Shown here: positions 52,389 to 64,000 of the stretch, one piece after another | Position numbering within the stretch: the stretch's first letter is position 1 | Layout of the letters: each line of letters starts with the position of its first letter | Source of the DNA: Cyanobium sp. ATX 6F1 | GTDB lineage: Bacteria > Cyanobacteriota > Cyanobacteriia > PCC-6307 > Cyanobiaceae | Length of the DNA: 64,000 nt | Direction: 5' to 3' | Assembly: GCF_024346315.1 (NCBI RefSeq) | Contig: NZ_JAGQCS010000003.1 | Span: 1-64,000, forward strand | The notes under the pieces: generated by a model | What the model saw: only the letters and a program-made list of their open reading frames with translations | Database searches by the model: none | What the model was told of the DNA's origin: nothing | Position numbers and translations under genes: made by a program

Positions 52389-53912
52389 ATGACTGTCAGC
52401 CACACCAATCCCCTGCGGGTCGGCCTGCGCCAGGAGCGGGTGATCGCGCCCCAGTGTCTGGTGATTTTCGGCGCCAGTGGTGATCTCACCCACCGCAAGC
52501 TCATCCCTGCCCTGTTTGAGTTGTTCCGCCAGCGGCGGTTGCCCACCGAGTTCGCCGTGCTCGGCTGTGCCCGGCGGCCCTGGAGCGACGAGGAGTTCCG
52601 CCGCCGCATGACCGAGGCCCTCGCCGGCGAGATCCGGCAGCACCAGAGCGCCTGGGCCCAGTTCGAAAGCTGCCTGTTCTATGAGCCCGTCGACCTGGAG
52701 CAGCCCGCCGATGTGGTCCGCCTCGGCACCCGCCTGGAGCTGATCGACCGCCAGCGGGCTACGCGCGGCAACCGCACTTTTTACCTCTCGGTGTCGCCGG
52801 CGTTCTACGGCAGCGGCTGCCGCTCCCTGGCGGCCGCCGGTCTGCTCAAGGACCCCAGCCGCAGCCGGGTGGTGATCGAAAAACCGTTCGGCCGCGACTA
52901 CGGCAGTGCCCAGTCACTGAACCGGGTGGCGCAGGCCGCCGGCCAGGAGAACCAGATCTTCCGCATCGACCACTACCTGGGCAAGGAAACGGTCCAGAAC
53001 ATCCTGGTGCTGAGGTTTGCCAACGCGATCTTCGAGCCGATCTGGAACCGCAACTACATCGCCAATGTGCAGATCACCGCTGCCGAGACGGTGGGGGTGG
53101 AGGATCGGGCCGGGTACTACGAGTCGTCTGGTGCCCTGCGGGACATGGTGCAGAACCACCTCACCCAGATGCTCGCCCTGACCACCATGGAGGCCCCGGG
53201 CCGCTTTGATCCCGAGGCGATCCGCAACGAGAAGGCCAAGGTGCTGCAGGCGGCCCGGCTGGCGAACGAGGGGGAGCCCTGGAAGTGCTGCGTCCGCGCC
53301 CAGTACGGCCGTGGTGGCAATGCCATGAACCCGGTGGCCGGTTACCGCGAGGAACCGGGGGTGAACCCTGAGAGCACCACCGAGACCTACGTGGCCATGA
53401 AGCTGTTCGTCGACAACTGGCGCTGGCAGGGGGTGCCGTTTTATCTGCGCACGGGCAAGCGCCTGCCGAAGCGCATCAGCGAAGTGGTGCTCACCTTCCG
53501 TGAGGCACCCGTGCACCTGTTCGATGCCGCCGGCGGGAGTCCCACGGCCAATCAGTTGATCCTGCGCATCCAGCCCGATGAGGGGGCGGGATTTCTGTTC
53601 GAGGTGAAGGCCCCGGGCTCGGGCATGCGCAGCCGCCCGGTTGACATGCACTTTTCCTATGACGAATCGTTCGGGGAGCCTTCCGATGAGGGCTACGTCC
53701 GCCTGCTCGCCGACGCCATGCTGGGGGATCCCACCCTGTTCACCCGGGGCGATGAGGTGGAGGCGGCCTGGCGCCTGTACACACCGCTGCTGGAGCTGAT
53801 CGAGGACAACCCAGAAATGCTGCCCATCTACACCTACGAGGCCGGCACCTGGGGCCCCGGAGCCGCCGACAGCCTGCTCGCCGAAGACGACCTGATGTGG
53901 CGTCGCCCGTAG
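52389..53912 (+). CDS. zwf: Glucose-6-phosphate dehydrogenase
   Basis: The 507-residue enzyme starts the oxidative pentose phosphate pathway, the main dark source of NADPH in cyanobacteria. The NADP-binding LVIFGASGDLTHRKLIPAL and the active-site signature FRIDHYLGKETVQNILVLRF are intact. Full length. It is followed 74 bp later by opcA, its redox-linked activator, and sits after the strong petH terminator, so it has its own promoter. Confidence 0.97.
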   Translation: MTVSHTNPLRVGLRQERVIAPQCLVIFGASGDLTHRKLIPALFELFRQRRLPTEFAVLGCARRPWSDEEFRRRMTEALAGEIRQHQSAWAQFESCLFYEPVDLEQPADVVRLGTRLELIDRQRATRGNRTFYLSVSPAFYGSGCRSLAAAGLLKDPSRSRVVIEKPFGRDYGSAQSLNRVAQAAGQENQIFRIDHYLGKETVQNILVLRFANAIFEPIWNRNYIANVQITAAETVGVEDRAGYYESSGALRDMVQNHLTQMLALTTMEAPGRFDPEAIRNEKAKVLQAARLANEGEPWKCCVRAQYGRGGNAMNPVAGYREEPGVNPESTTETYVAMKLFVDNWRWQGVPFYLRTGKRLPKRISEVVLTFREAPVHLFDAAGGSPTANQLILRIQPDEGAGFLFEVKAPGSGMRSRPVDMHFSYDESFGEPSDEGYVRLLADAMLGDPTLFTRGDEVEAAWRLYTPLLELIEDNPEMLPIYTYEAGTWGPGAADSLLAEDDLMWRRP

Positions 53913-53986
53913 GGCGCCGACTAACTCGCCCGTAGGAAGGTCACCCCCCCCCCGCCCTTTCGTCGTTCTCTTTCACCACCCACCCC

Positions 53987-55297
53987 ATGGCTCCCCAACT
54001 CACCCTCCAGGCCCCGCTTGAACTTCCACCGCAGGAGGTTTCGGCCTACCTGGACAGCCTCTGGAGCAAGGAGTTGGCCGAGGCCGGTGGTGGGGCTGTC
54101 ACCTTCACCCTGGTGGTCTGGGAACCCTCCTGGCTGCAGCAGCAGCTGATCCGCACCGGCCGCCTGGATGGCCCGATCAGCGGCCTGCTCGATGATGAAC
54201 TGCTGGAGGCGGCCCGCGCCGCCGTGCCGGATTGTGGCCTGCCCCCGTTCACGGCCCCCTCGGCCCCGGAACTCACCTGGGCGCTGGGTTCCTTGCCCGG
54301 CCACCACAGCGCCGAGGATCTGCGCGGGCAGTTCGTCGACCGGGCGATCAGCGTCCACCAGCCCCGGCGCCTGATCACCCTGGCCCCCACCCTGGCCTCC
54401 GATGCGCCCCTGGAAACACTGGTGGCGGCCTATTGCCCCCTGCCGGAAGAACAACACGGCAGCCGTGGGGAAGCCTGCGGCGACGTGTTGGTGCTGCGGG
54501 GCGGCATGGGGGCCGTGGGCAAGGGCCTGGCCATGCTCCAGCCCCTGATCCCCAACGATCTGCCCTGCTGGGTCTGGTGGAACGGCTCCCTGGATGAGTC
54601 GCCGGAGCTGCTGGAGGGGCTGGCCATTCCCCCCCGGCGCCTGGTGGTGGACAGCTCGATCGGCACCCCCCGCCGCTGCCTGGATGTGCTGGCGGAGCGG
54701 ATCGAAACCGGCCAGTCGGTCAACGATCTGAACTGGCTGCGGCTGCGCAGCTGGCGCGAATCCCTGGCCATGGTGTTCGATCCCCCGAGCCGCCAGGGGG
54801 CGCTCAGCCGCGTGGTCCAACTGGACATCGATGTGGAGGGCAACCACCCGGTCAAGGGGCTGCTGCTGGCGGCCTGGATCGCCGACCGGCTGGGCTGGCA
54901 TTTTCAAAGCAGCTATCTGATTTCCACGGGCAACCCCGAGGGCGACGGCATCGGCGCCGAGTTCCAGCGCACGGACGGCGACAGCGTGCAGCTGCGGCTG
55001 ATGCCGGTGCCGGTGGGGGTGCCCAAGACCCACCCGGGTGCCCTGGTGGGCCTGCGCCTGATCTGTGCCCCCGAGAGTCAGCCGCCGTTGTGCGTGATTC
55101 TCTGCTCGGAGTCGGGGGGCTGCATGCGTCTGGAGTCCGGCGGGGTGGCCACGATGCAGCTGGTGGAGGAGGTGGTGCCCCTGCCCAACGAGAGTGAGGA
55201 GATGGAGATGGCGCGGCTGCTGGCTGGGGGCCACGACACCACCAACCCGTTGCTGGCGTCGGCGGCGCCCCTGGCTGCCAGGCTGCTGCCGCAGTGA
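53987..55297 (+). CDS. opcA: Glucose-6-phosphate dehydrogenase assembly protein OpcA
   Basis: The 436-residue protein is recognised by its position after zwf and by segments such as LDSLWSKEL, FTLVVWEPSW, CPLPEEQHGSRGEACGDV and DLPCWVWWNGSL. OpcA promotes oligomerisation and activity of glucose-6-phosphate dehydrogenase and mediates its redox control by thioredoxin in cyanobacteria. Length is normal. Confidence 0.9.
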   Translation: MAPQLTLQAPLELPPQEVSAYLDSLWSKELAEAGGGAVTFTLVVWEPSWLQQQLIRTGRLDGPISGLLDDELLEAARAAVPDCGLPPFTAPSAPELTWALGSLPGHHSAEDLRGQFVDRAISVHQPRRLITLAPTLASDAPLETLVAAYCPLPEEQHGSRGEACGDVLVLRGGMGAVGKGLAMLQPLIPNDLPCWVWWNGSLDESPELLEGLAIPPRRLVVDSSIGTPRRCLDVLAERIETGQSVNDLNWLRLRSWRESLAMVFDPPSRQGALSRVVQLDIDVEGNHPVKGLLLAAWIADRLGWHFQSSYLISTGNPEGDGIGAEFQRTDGDSVQLRLMPVPVGVPKTHPGALVGLRLICAPESQPPLCVILCSESGGCMRLESGGVATMQLVEEVVPLPNESEEMEMARLLAGGHDTTNPLLASAAPLAARLLPQ

Positions 55298-55317
55298 AGG
55301 CTCCCTGAGCCGCGGCC

Positions 55318-56778
55318 ATGGCCTGTCTGATCGCCGCTCCCACCAGTGGCAGCGGCAAGACCCTGTTGAGCCTCGCCCTGGCCGCCCTGGCCCGCCGCCG
55401 CGGCCAGTCGATCCAGACCTTCAAGGTGGGGCCCGATTACCTGGACCCCCAGCTGCTGAGCCGGGTGAGCGGCCGCAGTTGCCGCAACCTCGACCCCCTG
55501 CTTTGCGGCGAGGAGTGGGTGCGCCGCAGCTTCGAGGGCTACGGCAGCCGGGCCCAGCTGGCGCTGGTGGAGGGGGTGATGGGGCTGTTCGATGGCCGTG
55601 GCCCCAGCAGCGCGGGCAGCTCCGCCGCCGTGGCCGTGCAACTGGGGCTGCCGGTGGTGTTGGTGGTGGAGGCCAGCCGGCAGGCGGGCTCGTTGGCGGC
55701 CCTGGTGCGGGGCTTCCGCGACCACGACCGCGCCGTGCAGCTGGCGGGGGTGGTGCTCAACGGCGTCAGCACCCCCCGGCACCAGGCGTTGCTGGCAGAG
55801 GCGCTGGCCGCCATCGAGGTGCCCCTGCTCGGGGTGCTGCCCCGCCACGAGAGTCTCAGCCTGCCGTCGCGCCATCTGGGGCTGTTGCCCGCCCACGAGT
55901 TGCTGGATCTGGACCAGCGCCTGGAGGGCTGGGCCGCCCTGGCGGAGGCGCACTTAAATCTGGAGCGGCTCTGGCCCCTGCTGGCGGCGCCGCCCCCCCC
56001 GGTCGCGGGCACGGACGATCCGATCCGCTGGTGTCTGGCCCAGGCCAACCCAGGGGGGGATCTTGAGAGCCGCGGGGCGGAGTCAGCCGCCCAGGGAGCG
56101 CCCGATGGCCGCGCGCCCGTGCCGGTGGCGATCGCCAGCGACGCCGCCTTCCATTTCCGCTACCCGGAAGCGGTGGATTTGCTGGAGGCCCTGGGGCTCG
56201 AGGTGCACCCTTGGCAGCCCCTGGCTGATGAGCCGCTGCCCAGGGGCACCCGGACGCTGATCCTGCCGGGGGGCTACCCGGAGCTGCACGCCGCCGAGCT
56301 CTCCGCCTGCCGCCGCAGCCTCGGGGCCCTCGCGGACGCCGCCGCCGCGGGCCTGCCGATCTACGCCGAATGCGGCGGGCTGCTGCTGCTGGGATCGCAG
56401 CTGGAGGATCCGGCCGGGGTGGGTCATGCCATGGCCGGCGTGTTGCCGTTCAGCGCCCGCCGGGGTGCCCTCGATCTGGGCTATCGCCAGGCCACCCCCT
56501 TGCGCGATGGGCTGGTGGTGCGCCGGGGCGAGAGCCTCAGCGGCCATGAGTTCCACCGCTGGGAGCTGCGGGACGCCGGTGCTGGTGCCCGTGCGCTCTG
56601 GGAGCTGGAGGGTTGGGGTTCCCCCCGCTGCGCCGAGGGCTGGAGCACGCCCCGGCTGCATGCCAGTTGGCTGCACCTGCACTGGGCGGGCTGCCCGGCG
56701 ATTCCCGCCCGCTTGGCCGCCGCCGCCCTGGGCGCTTCTGTGAGCCGGCCCATGGGTGGGGCCGTTGCGTTGGAATGA
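55318..56778 (+). CDS. cbiA: Cobyrinic acid a,c-diamide synthase CbiA/CobB
   Basis: The 486-residue ATP- and glutamine-dependent enzyme amidates the a and c carboxylates of the corrin ring. It has the P-loop IAAPTSGSGKTLLSLAL, the VGPDYLDPQLLSRVSGR segment, VEGVMGLFDGRGP, and a C-terminal class I glutaminase domain with the nucleophile Cys in IYAECGGLLLLG and a His in SGHEFHRWELR. It follows opcA by 20 bp. The linker around residues 230-270 is longer and Ala-rich. Confidence 0.93.
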   Translation: MACLIAAPTSGSGKTLLSLALAALARRRGQSIQTFKVGPDYLDPQLLSRVSGRSCRNLDPLLCGEEWVRRSFEGYGSRAQLALVEGVMGLFDGRGPSSAGSSAAVAVQLGLPVVLVVEASRQAGSLAALVRGFRDHDRAVQLAGVVLNGVSTPRHQALLAEALAAIEVPLLGVLPRHESLSLPSRHLGLLPAHELLDLDQRLEGWAALAEAHLNLERLWPLLAAPPPPVAGTDDPIRWCLAQANPGGDLESRGAESAAQGAPDGRAPVPVAIASDAAFHFRYPEAVDLLEALGLEVHPWQPLADEPLPRGTRTLILPGGYPELHAAELSACRRSLGALADAAAAGLPIYAECGGLLLLGSQLEDPAGVGHAMAGVLPFSARRGALDLGYRQATPLRDGLVVRRGESLSGHEFHRWELRDAGAGARALWELEGWGSPRCAEGWSTPRLHASWLHLHWAGCPAIPARLAAAALGASVSRPMGGAVALE

Positions 56779-56797
56779 CGGCACTGAAGCAGCCCCC

Positions 56798-57484
56798 ATG
56801 ATTGATCCGAAGCTCTGGGGCGAACTGTTCGCCTATGGCGCCGGCATCAGCTTCAGTCCGATCCACATCGGCCTGCTGCTGCTGTTGCTGCTGGGCCCCC
56901 GGCCGCTGCTGCGGGGGGGGCTGTTCGTGCTGGGCTGGGTCACCACCATCGCCCTGCTCACCACCTTGATGCTCACCGTCGGCCATGGGTTGCTGTTGAG
57001 CATGGACAAGGGAACCGACCACCGCACTGGCCTCGACCTGCTGGCCGCCGGTGCCCTGCTGGCCCTGGGGCTCAACGAGCTGCGCCGCCGCCGCGAGGAG
57101 GGCGATGGCCCCCCAGGCTGGACGCGCACCCTCGATCGGCTGGTGAACCAGCCCCTGCCGCTGCTGATCGGGGCGGCGGCCGCCATCGAGCTGGTCAGCC
57201 CCGATGATCTGTTTTTGGCGGCCAAGGCGGCCGGAAGTGAGCTGGCGGCAGGCCTGAGCCGGGGCCAGGAGTGGCTGGCGACCGGCTTCTTCACCCTGGC
57301 GGCGAGCCTGCTGCTGCTGCTGCCCCTGGCCCTGGTGGTGGTGAGGCGCGAGGGCGTGCTGCCCCAGCTGCAGCGGGCCAAGGACACCCTCTATGCCCGC
57401 GGTGATCTGGTGGTCGGGGGCCTGAGCCTGGCTCTGGCGGGCTACCTCGGCTGGCAGGGGATCGAGGGGTTGCGGCTCAGTTAG
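56798..57484 (+). CDS. GAP-family-like polytopic membrane protein
   Basis: The 228-residue protein has about six hydrophobic helices (ISFSPIHIGLLLLLLLGPRP; GLFVLGWVTTIALLTTLMLT; LLIGAAAAIELVSPDDLFLA) separated by a charged RRRREEGDG loop. The arrangement resembles GAP/Sap-type proteins of the LysE-like exporter superfamily. A transport role is inferred only. ATG 56798; ends 4 bp into the convergent helicase gene. Confidence 0.7.
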   Translation: MIDPKLWGELFAYGAGISFSPIHIGLLLLLLLGPRPLLRGGLFVLGWVTTIALLTTLMLTVGHGLLLSMDKGTDHRTGLDLLAAGALLALGLNELRRRREEGDGPPGWTRTLDRLVNQPLPLLIGAAAAIELVSPDDLFLAAKAAGSELAAGLSRGQEWLATGFFTLAASLLLLLPLALVVVRREGVLPQLQRAKDTLYARGDLVVGGLSLALAGYLGWQGIEGLRLS

Positions 57485-58904
57485 TCCGAAAGCCAGCGCC
57501 GCCAGTGCTCAAGATCGGCCGCCGAGCCGCTGGCCCCCATCAGGCTCACCCTCCTGCGGGCGCGGCTGACGGCCACATACACCAGCTGGCGGCGCAGCAC
57601 CGGATCGGCGGGCCAGAACACATCGCGTTCCACGAACACCTCGTCGAAACTGCTGCCCTGGCTGCGGTGCACCGTGAGCACGGCCGCTGGTCCCAGGGAC
57701 GCGAAGGCATCGCGCACCAGGAAAAAACGCCGCCACAGGGAGCGCCCCTCCTGTTTGCCCGCCTCGCGGGCCTGCTGGCGCAGGCGGGAGAGCACCGCCT
57801 CCAGCTGGGCGCGGGCCACGCTGCCCAGGGGCGGCAACAACCGCAGGCCCAGGCTGCTCTCGCCCGCCTCCACCGAGGCCGTGAGCGTGTCGATCACAGC
57901 CACTCCGAATTCAGGCCCCACGCCGAAATCGGCCAGATTGCAGAGTTCCGGGGTGACATCGCGCACCACCAGCTCCCGGTTCGATCCCAGCACCATGTCC
58001 GGTTCCTCGCCTCCCTCCTCCCCGTCGCGGCAGGCGGGGGCCATCACCGCCGACCGGGTGATCAGCACTTCCCCGGGCAGCACCGGCAACTGATCGGCCA
58101 TCGCCCCGTGGAGGGCCCGCCGCGCCAGGGGCACCAGCGCCTCCAACGAGCGGTTGGTGTAACAGAGCAGGCGGGCATGGTCGGGGTCATCGCGTTCGGC
58201 GCCGACCCGCAGGGCCGCCACGGCCGCCTCCAGCCAATCACCCTTGGAGAGCACGGCCACCTGACCTTCCGGCCGCACGAGCGCCGGCCCCAGGGGCGGC
58301 AACTGGCAGGGCAGCTCGCCCCGGCGGAGGCCATCGGCCAGGCGCAGCACCGGGCCCTGGTGGCGCACCACCTCCTCCAGCTCATGGCCGGCCCGGCGGC
58401 TGAGGGCAAACACCGGGCTGCTGGCCTCTCCCACCGGGGGCAGCTGGGCCGGATCACCCACGAACACCAGCCGGGTGCGGAAGGGGTGGGCGCAGCGCAG
58501 GGCGATCTCGAGCAGGCTGCTGTCGACCATCGAGGCCTCGTCGATCAGCACTAGGCCCAGGTGCTCGAGGGCCCCGGCGGTCTGCTCGGTTTCCTCGCAG
58601 CGCTCCCGGTCACGTTCGCGCTTGAGCTTCAGCCGCAGCAGCCGGTGGATCGTCGACGGGTACCAGGTGGGCTGCAGGCCGGCCCGATGCAGCTGCTCCT
58701 TCACCACCCCGACGGCCTTGTGGGTGGGAGCGACCACGGTCCAGCAGAGGCCGGCGGCCTCGGCCTGGGCCAGGAAGGCGATCGAGAGGAAGGTTTTGCC
58801 GGTGCCGGCGGCGCCACTGAGCACGAAGGGCGTGCCATCGGCCGGGGCCTTGAGCCAGGCGGCAAACGCCTCCGCCGCCAGCTGTTGACCTGTGGTGAGG
58901 GGGC

Positions 58905-58908
<4 letters not shown>
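57481..58908 (-). CDS. RecD-like/UvrD-type superfamily 1 helicase
   Basis: The 475-residue protein has Walker A VLSGAAGTGKTFLSIAFLA, TVVAPTHKAV, Walker B LVLIDEASMVDSSLLEI, motif III VFVGDPAQLPPVGE and late motifs VLTVHRSQGSSFDEVFVER and YVAVSRARRRVSLMG. It lacks the N-terminal region of RecD2 and is close to Dda-like single-subunit helicases. A TTG start at 58908 overlaps the upstream stop (TTGA) and gives a natural N-terminus SPLTTGQQLAAEAF; a longer frame up to 59241 reads through the neighbouring gene and is rejected. Confidence 0.85.
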
Positions 58909-60388
<1,480 letters not shown>

Positions 60389-61297
60389 TCAAGGCACCAG
60401 ATCCGCCAACGGATTGTCAAGTCCGTGGCGGCGGCCCCAGGCCACCACCGTGTTCACCAGCAGCATCGTCACGGTCATCGGGCCGACGCCGCCGGGCACC
60501 GGGGTGATCGCCGCAGCGATCGGCTCCACCTCCTCGAAACGCACATCGCCGCAGAGCTTGCCCTTGGCGCCAGGCCCCGCCGCCGGATCAGGGGGCAGCC
60601 GGTGGATGCCCACGTCCACCACCACCGCGCCGGGCCTCACATGCTCAGCGCCGATCAGCAGCGGCTGTCCCGCCGCCACCACCAGCACATCGGCCTGGCG
60701 GGTGAGGGCCGCCAGATCCCGGGTGCGCGAGTGGGCCACCGTGACGGTGGCATCGGCGGCCTGAAGCATGAGGGCCATGGGCTGGCCCACCAGGAGGCTG
60801 CGGCCCACCACCACCGCCCGAGCACCGCTCAGGGAAACCTGGGCCTGGCGCAACAGCGCCATCACCCCGGCCGGAGTGCAGCTGCGGGGCCCGCTCTCCC
60901 CCTTGGCCAGGCGCCCCAGGTTGAGGGTATGCAGGCCGTCGGCGTCTTTTTCAGGATCGATCAGGGCCAGCAGCGGGCTTTCCTCCAGGCCCTTCGGCAG
61001 GGGCAGCTGCAGCAGGATGCCGTCCACGCTTGGATCGGCGTTCAGCCGCTCAATCACCGCCGCCACCGCGTCCGCCGGGTTGTCGGCGGCCAGGTGGGCG
61101 CCGTGGCTGGTGATCCCCACCCGCTCGCAGGCCTTTTCCTTGTTGGCGACGTAGACACCGCTGGCGGGGTCGTCCCCCACCCGCAGCACCGCCAGACCCG
61201 GAGGCCGGCCCGCCTGCTCGAGCCCGGCGGCGATCGCTGAGCGCAGGCGAAGTTCCAGCGCCGCCGCCAACTGGCGACCATCGAGACGCAGGGCCAT
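60389..61297 (-). CDS. folD: Methylenetetrahydrofolate dehydrogenase/cyclohydrolase FolD
   Basis: The 302-residue bifunctional enzyme interconverts methylene-, methenyl- and 10-formyl-tetrahydrofolate. It has [14 protein letters not shown] with the catalytic Lys, [12 protein letters not shown], the NADP loop [17 protein letters not shown] and the C-terminal [19 protein letters not shown] 61297 gives the natural start [11 protein letters not shown]; the much longer open frame upstream belongs to the antisense strand of the HD gene. Confidence 0.95.
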   Translation of the reverse strand: MALRLDGRQLAAALELRLRSAIAAGLEQAGRPPGLAVLRVGDDPASGVYVANKEKACERVGITSHGAHLAADNPADAVAAVIERLNADPSVDGILLQLPLPKGLEESPLLALIDPEKDADGLHTLNLGRLAKGESGPRSCTPAGVMALLRQAQVSLSGARAVVVGRSLLVGQPMALMLQAADATVTVAHSRTRDLAALTRQADVLVVAAGQPLLIGAEHVRPGAVVVDVGIHRLPPDPAAGPGAKGKLCGDVRFEEVEPIAAAITPVPGGVGPMTVTMLLVNTVVAWGRRHGLDNPLADLVP

Positions 61298-61375
61298 GGG
61301 GATGGGATTGCGCGACGACCCCCAGCATGCAACCCGATGCTCGGTGCCACCGCTAGTTTTGAGCTTCTTCTGTCC

Positions 61376-63466
61376 ATGACGGTGTTCCGCCTGGGTCGCG
61401 CGAACAAGCTCTGGTGGCAGCTGCTGCGGCAGGAAATGCCGCGTCAGGCCCTGGCGATCTGGCGGACCAGGGATCTGGTGGCCATTGCGATGGTCTGCGT
61501 GCTGGTGGCGTTCCTCTCCAGCTGGCCCTGGCTGGTGGAGCCCAACCTGCGCCCCGGCGTGGCCGCCCCTGCCGACACCTGGGCGCCGAAGGCTGCCACG
61601 GTGGTGGACAACGACGCCCTTGAGCAGCGGCGGACCCAGCTGGGCAACCGCAGCCATGTCCAGGTGGTCGACCAAGGGCTCTCGCTGGAGCTGCAGCAGC
61701 GGCTGGACCGCCAGCTCAGGCAGCTGGAACGCCTGGCCCCCGCCGCCCAGGGCAGGGTGGCTCCTTTCGATCTCACCCCCCAGGAGGAGGTCTGGCTCAA
61801 CGACCTCTCGCCCGGCCCGCGCCGGCAGTGGCAACGGGCCCTCCATGGCGCCGCCGAACGGATGCTCAGCCAGGGTCTGGTGGCCAGCCTGGCCAGCAGC
61901 CAGCTGGAGCAGGCCGCCCGCCTGCAGCTCGCCTCCCTCGGGGAACCGGCCCGCAGCCTCGGGGCCAAGCTCCTGGCCAACAGCTTCCAGGGGCGCTCCA
62001 ACCTGCGCATTGACGCGGCCCTGAGCCAGCAGTTGATCGAGGAGGCCCTCACCCAGCAGGGGCTGCCCCTGATTCATGTCAAGAAGGGTGATCTGATCAC
62101 CCGCCGCGGCGAGCCGATCAGCCCCCAATCCTTCGATGTGCTCGATTACTTCGGCCTGGTGAACCGTCGCCCGCTGGTGCGGGCCTGGCTGTTCCACTTC
62201 AGCGAGGCCCTGGCGGTCAGCGGCGTGATGGTGCTGCTGATCCGGCGCTGGCGGGCGAGCCTGGAGCCGCGCCAGGCCCTGCTGGCCCTGGCGATGTTGC
62301 TGGTGGTCCAGGGCCTCAAGCTCGCTCTTGGGGCCGCCGTCAATCCCCTGGCCGTACTGGTGGCCCCCACCCTGCTGGTGGCCCAGGGACTGGGCACTGC
62401 CTCGGGACTGGCCTGGCTGGCGGCCGCCAGCCTGCTCTGGCCCGTGCCCTACGAGGCGATGAGCGAGTCCAGGTTGCTGATCGCCTCGGCCGTGGCGGCC
62501 GTGGCGGCGATCCTGGCGGGGCGCCAGCGCAGCCGGGCCCAGCTGTTGCAGCTCGCGGTGCTGCTGCCGGCCGGAGCCCTTGTGGTGCAATGGCTACTGC
62601 TGCAGAGCACGGTGCTCACCGGCCGCAGCCTCGGGGTGCCGAACAGTGTTGCTGAGCTGCTGGGGGAGGCGGTGCTGGTGGGCGGACTGCTGATGGCCGG
62701 TCTGCTGCTGGCGCCCCTGGTGGAGAGTTCCTTCGGGCTGCTGACCCGGGCGCGGCTCCTGGAGCTGGCGGACCACGAACGCCCTTTGCTGCGCAGGCTC
62801 TCCTGCGAGGCCGCCGGCACCTTCGAGCACACCTTGATGATCTGCGGCCTGGCGGAGGAGGGGGCCCGGGCGATCCACGCCGACGTGGATCTGATCCGCA
62901 CCGGCGCCCTCTATCACGACGTGGGCAAGATGCATGCCCCCCAGTGGTTCATCGAGAACCAGGCCGATGGGGTCAACCCCCACGAGGCCCTCGACGATCC
63001 CTACGCCAGTGCCGCCATCCTCCAGGCCCATGTCGATGAGGGGCTGAAACTGGCCAAGCGCTACCACCTGCCCCGCCCCCTGGCGGATTTCATCCCCGAG
63101 CACCAGGGCACCTTGAAGATGGGCTACTTCCTGCACCAGGCCCGGGAGCGGGACCCCGACTTCGATGAGAGCCGTTTCCGTTACCGCGGGCCCACCCCCC
63201 GCAGCCGTGAGACGGGAATCCTGATGCTGGCTGATGGCTGTGAGGCGGCCTTGCGCTCCCTGCCCCCCGACACCTCCAAGGCCCAGGCCAGTGAGATGGT
63301 GCGGCGCATCGTCGACGCCCGCCAGCGCGATGGCCAGCTGGCGGCCAGCGGTCTCAGCCGCGGTGAGCTGGAGCTTCTGATCCAGGCTTTTGTGGCGGTG
63401 TGGAAGCGCATGCGCCACCGGCGCATCCCCTACCCGATCCCCGCCAAGAAGGGCTACAGCGCCTGA
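61376..63466 (+). CDS. 7TM-HD (PgpH-like) HDIG-domain phosphodiesterase
   Basis: The 696-residue membrane protein has an N-terminal helix ([20 protein letters not shown]), a large extracytoplasmic domain with [15 protein letters not shown] near its end, about six membrane helices, and a cytoplasmic HD domain ([46 protein letters not shown]). Related proteins such as PgpH hydrolyse c-di-AMP, so control of that messenger is likely. ATG 61376 is used; another ATG lies at 61337. Confidence 0.88.
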   Translation: MTVFRLGRANKLWWQLLRQEMPRQALAIWRTRDLVAIAMVCVLVAFLSSWPWLVEPNLRPGVAAPADTWAPKAATVVDNDALEQRRTQLGNRSHVQVVDQGLSLELQQRLDRQLRQLERLAPAAQGRVAPFDLTPQEEVWLNDLSPGPRRQWQRALHGAAERMLSQGLVASLASSQLEQAARLQLASLGEPARSLGAKLLANSFQGRSNLRIDAALSQQLIEEALTQQGLPLIHVKKGDLITRRGEPISPQSFDVLDYFGLVNRRPLVRAWLFHFSEALAVSGVMVLLIRRWRASLEPRQALLALAMLLVVQGLKLALGAAVNPLAVLVAPTLLVAQGLGTASGLAWLAAASLLWPVPYEAMSESRLLIASAVAAVAAILAGRQRSRAQLLQLAVLLPAGALVVQWLLLQSTVLTGRSLGVPNSVAELLGEAVLVGGLLMAGLLLAPLVESSFGLLTRARLLELADHERPLLRRLSCEAAGTFEHTLMICGLAEEGARAIHADVDLIRTGALYHDVGKMHAPQWFIENQADGVNPHEALDDPYASAAILQAHVDEGLKLAKRYHLPRPLADFIPEHQGTLKMGYFLHQARERDPDFDESRFRYRGPTPRSRETGILMLADGCEAALRSLPPDTSKAQASEMVRRIVDARQRDGQLAASGLSRGELELLIQAFVAVWKRMRHRRIPYPIPAKKGYSA

Positions 63467-63479
63467 TCCCGTAGGCTCC

Positions 63480-64000
63480 TCAGAACGGCTCTGAGATGCG
63501 CTGGGGGGAGCTGAGCGGTTCGATGTAATCGCCCGGTTTCTGGCGTTTCGGCAGCGTGATCGACGGGGCCTTGATGGGCTGGTAGGGGATCTGATCGAGC
63601 AGGTGGCGGATGATGTTCAGCCGGGCGCGCTTCTTGTCGTTGGAATCAACCACGAACCAGGGGGCATGGGCGCTGTCGGTGGCGGTGAACATGGCATCGC
63701 GGGCGCGGGAGTAGTCGTACCAGCGGCTATACGACTCCAGATCCATCGGCGTGAGCTTCCAGGTCTTGCGGCCGTCGTGGATGCGCCCCTCCAGCCGCCG
63801 GGTCTGCTCCTGCTGATCCACCTCCAGCCAGTACTTGAGCAACGTCACGCCTGAATCCACGATCGCCTTTTCCACGCTGGGTGCCATACGCAGGAACCGC
63901 TCCACGGCTTCTTGTGAACAGAAGCCCATCACCCGTTCCACGCCGGCGCGGTTGTACCAACTGCGATCGAAGATCACCACTTCGCCGCCGGCGGGCAGAT
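63480..64000 (-). CDS. ppk2: Polyphosphate kinase 2 (PPK2), 5' end beyond window
   Basis: The visible 172 or so C-terminal residues contain the Walker B-type VVIFDRSWYNRAGVERVMGF and later LKYWLEVDQQEQTRRLEGR, WKLTPMDLESYSRWYDYSRA and TATDSAHAPWFVVDSNDKKR, which define class I PPK2 enzymes. They transfer phosphate between polyphosphate and nucleoside diphosphates. The frame continues unbroken to the edge. Convergent with the HD gene, 13 bp away. Confidence 0.93.
   Translation of the reverse strand, partial: LPAGGEVVIFDRSWYNRAGVERVMGFCSQEAVERFLRMAPSVEKAIVDSGVTLLKYWLEVDQQEQTRRLEGRIHDGRKTWKLTPMDLESYSRWYDYSRARDAMFTATDSAHAPWFVVDSNDKKRARLNIIRHLLDQIPYQPIKAPSITLPKRQKPGDYIEPLSSPQRISEPF

Noticed and set aside
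61298-62590. Upstream extension of the folD frame to 733 codons
   Set aside because: Antisense to the 7TM-HD gene and composed of His/Gln-rich filler; folD has a natural ATG at 61297.

Overview
The window looks like a chromosomal segment of a high-GC picocyanobacterium of the Synechococcus/Cyanobium type. The evidence is a ferredoxin-NADP reductase with an N-terminal CpcD-like phycobilisome-linker domain (petH), a BciB-type divinyl chlorophyllide reductase, a GGPP synthase, the zwf-opcA pair, cobalamin genes (cbiT, cbiA), an SphS/SphR-like phosphate two-component system, a group 2 sigma factor, a cyanobacterial-type tRNA-Glu(UUC), and dense GC-rich genes with 4-bp start/stop overlaps. All functional calls rest on motifs read by eye; no database search was run.

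Layout. Bases 1-9,550 are an accessory island, visibly poorer in GC, with long gaps and broken genes. It holds the tail of a CHAT-domain gene, a ClpC C-terminal stub with its terminator, an oxidoreductase gene that looks like an integron cassette (boundary GTTAGAT at 1009, attC-like site at 2056-2125), a frameshifted VOC (glyoxalase-fold) gene, a sulfatase followed by two DUF1254/DUF1214 proteins, three small orphan genes and a frameshifted esterase. Core genes run from 9,556 to 18,650: mscL, recQ, two methyltransferases, a secreted trypsin-like protease, an iron-type alcohol dehydrogenase, a hydrolase and a DUF2993 protein. A second accessory patch at 18,800-21,300 carries hicBA, a decayed integron-integrase C-terminus, an antitoxin/PIN pair and a probable phage portal fragment.

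From 21,366 to the end the content is core. It contains cdsA-cbiT-decarboxylase, a UbiB-family kinase, alkB, a very large DUF2339 membrane protein with an M48 protease, sigma factor, phoBR-like pair, pseudouridine synthase, RodZ-like protein, malQ, bciB, an LCP protein, prs, a GHL10-type glycosidase and pepN. Next come a tandemly duplicated small secreted-protein gene (48.4-49.8 kb) and tRNA-Glu, then petH-zwf-opcA-cbiA, a helicase/DUF212/crtE/folD cluster, a 7TM-HD phosphodiesterase and a PPK2 gene cut by the window edge.

How the genes work together. petH makes NADPH from photosynthetic electrons, while zwf and its activator opcA make it from glucose-6-phosphate, and prs draws ribose-5-phosphate into nucleotides. 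crtE and bciB feed pigment synthesis, and tRNA-Glu serves both translation and tetrapyrrole synthesis. cbiT and cbiA belong to corrin synthesis. The accessory regions show past integron and phage activity: one nearly intact cassette boundary pair and a separate integrase relic are the most informative pieces.
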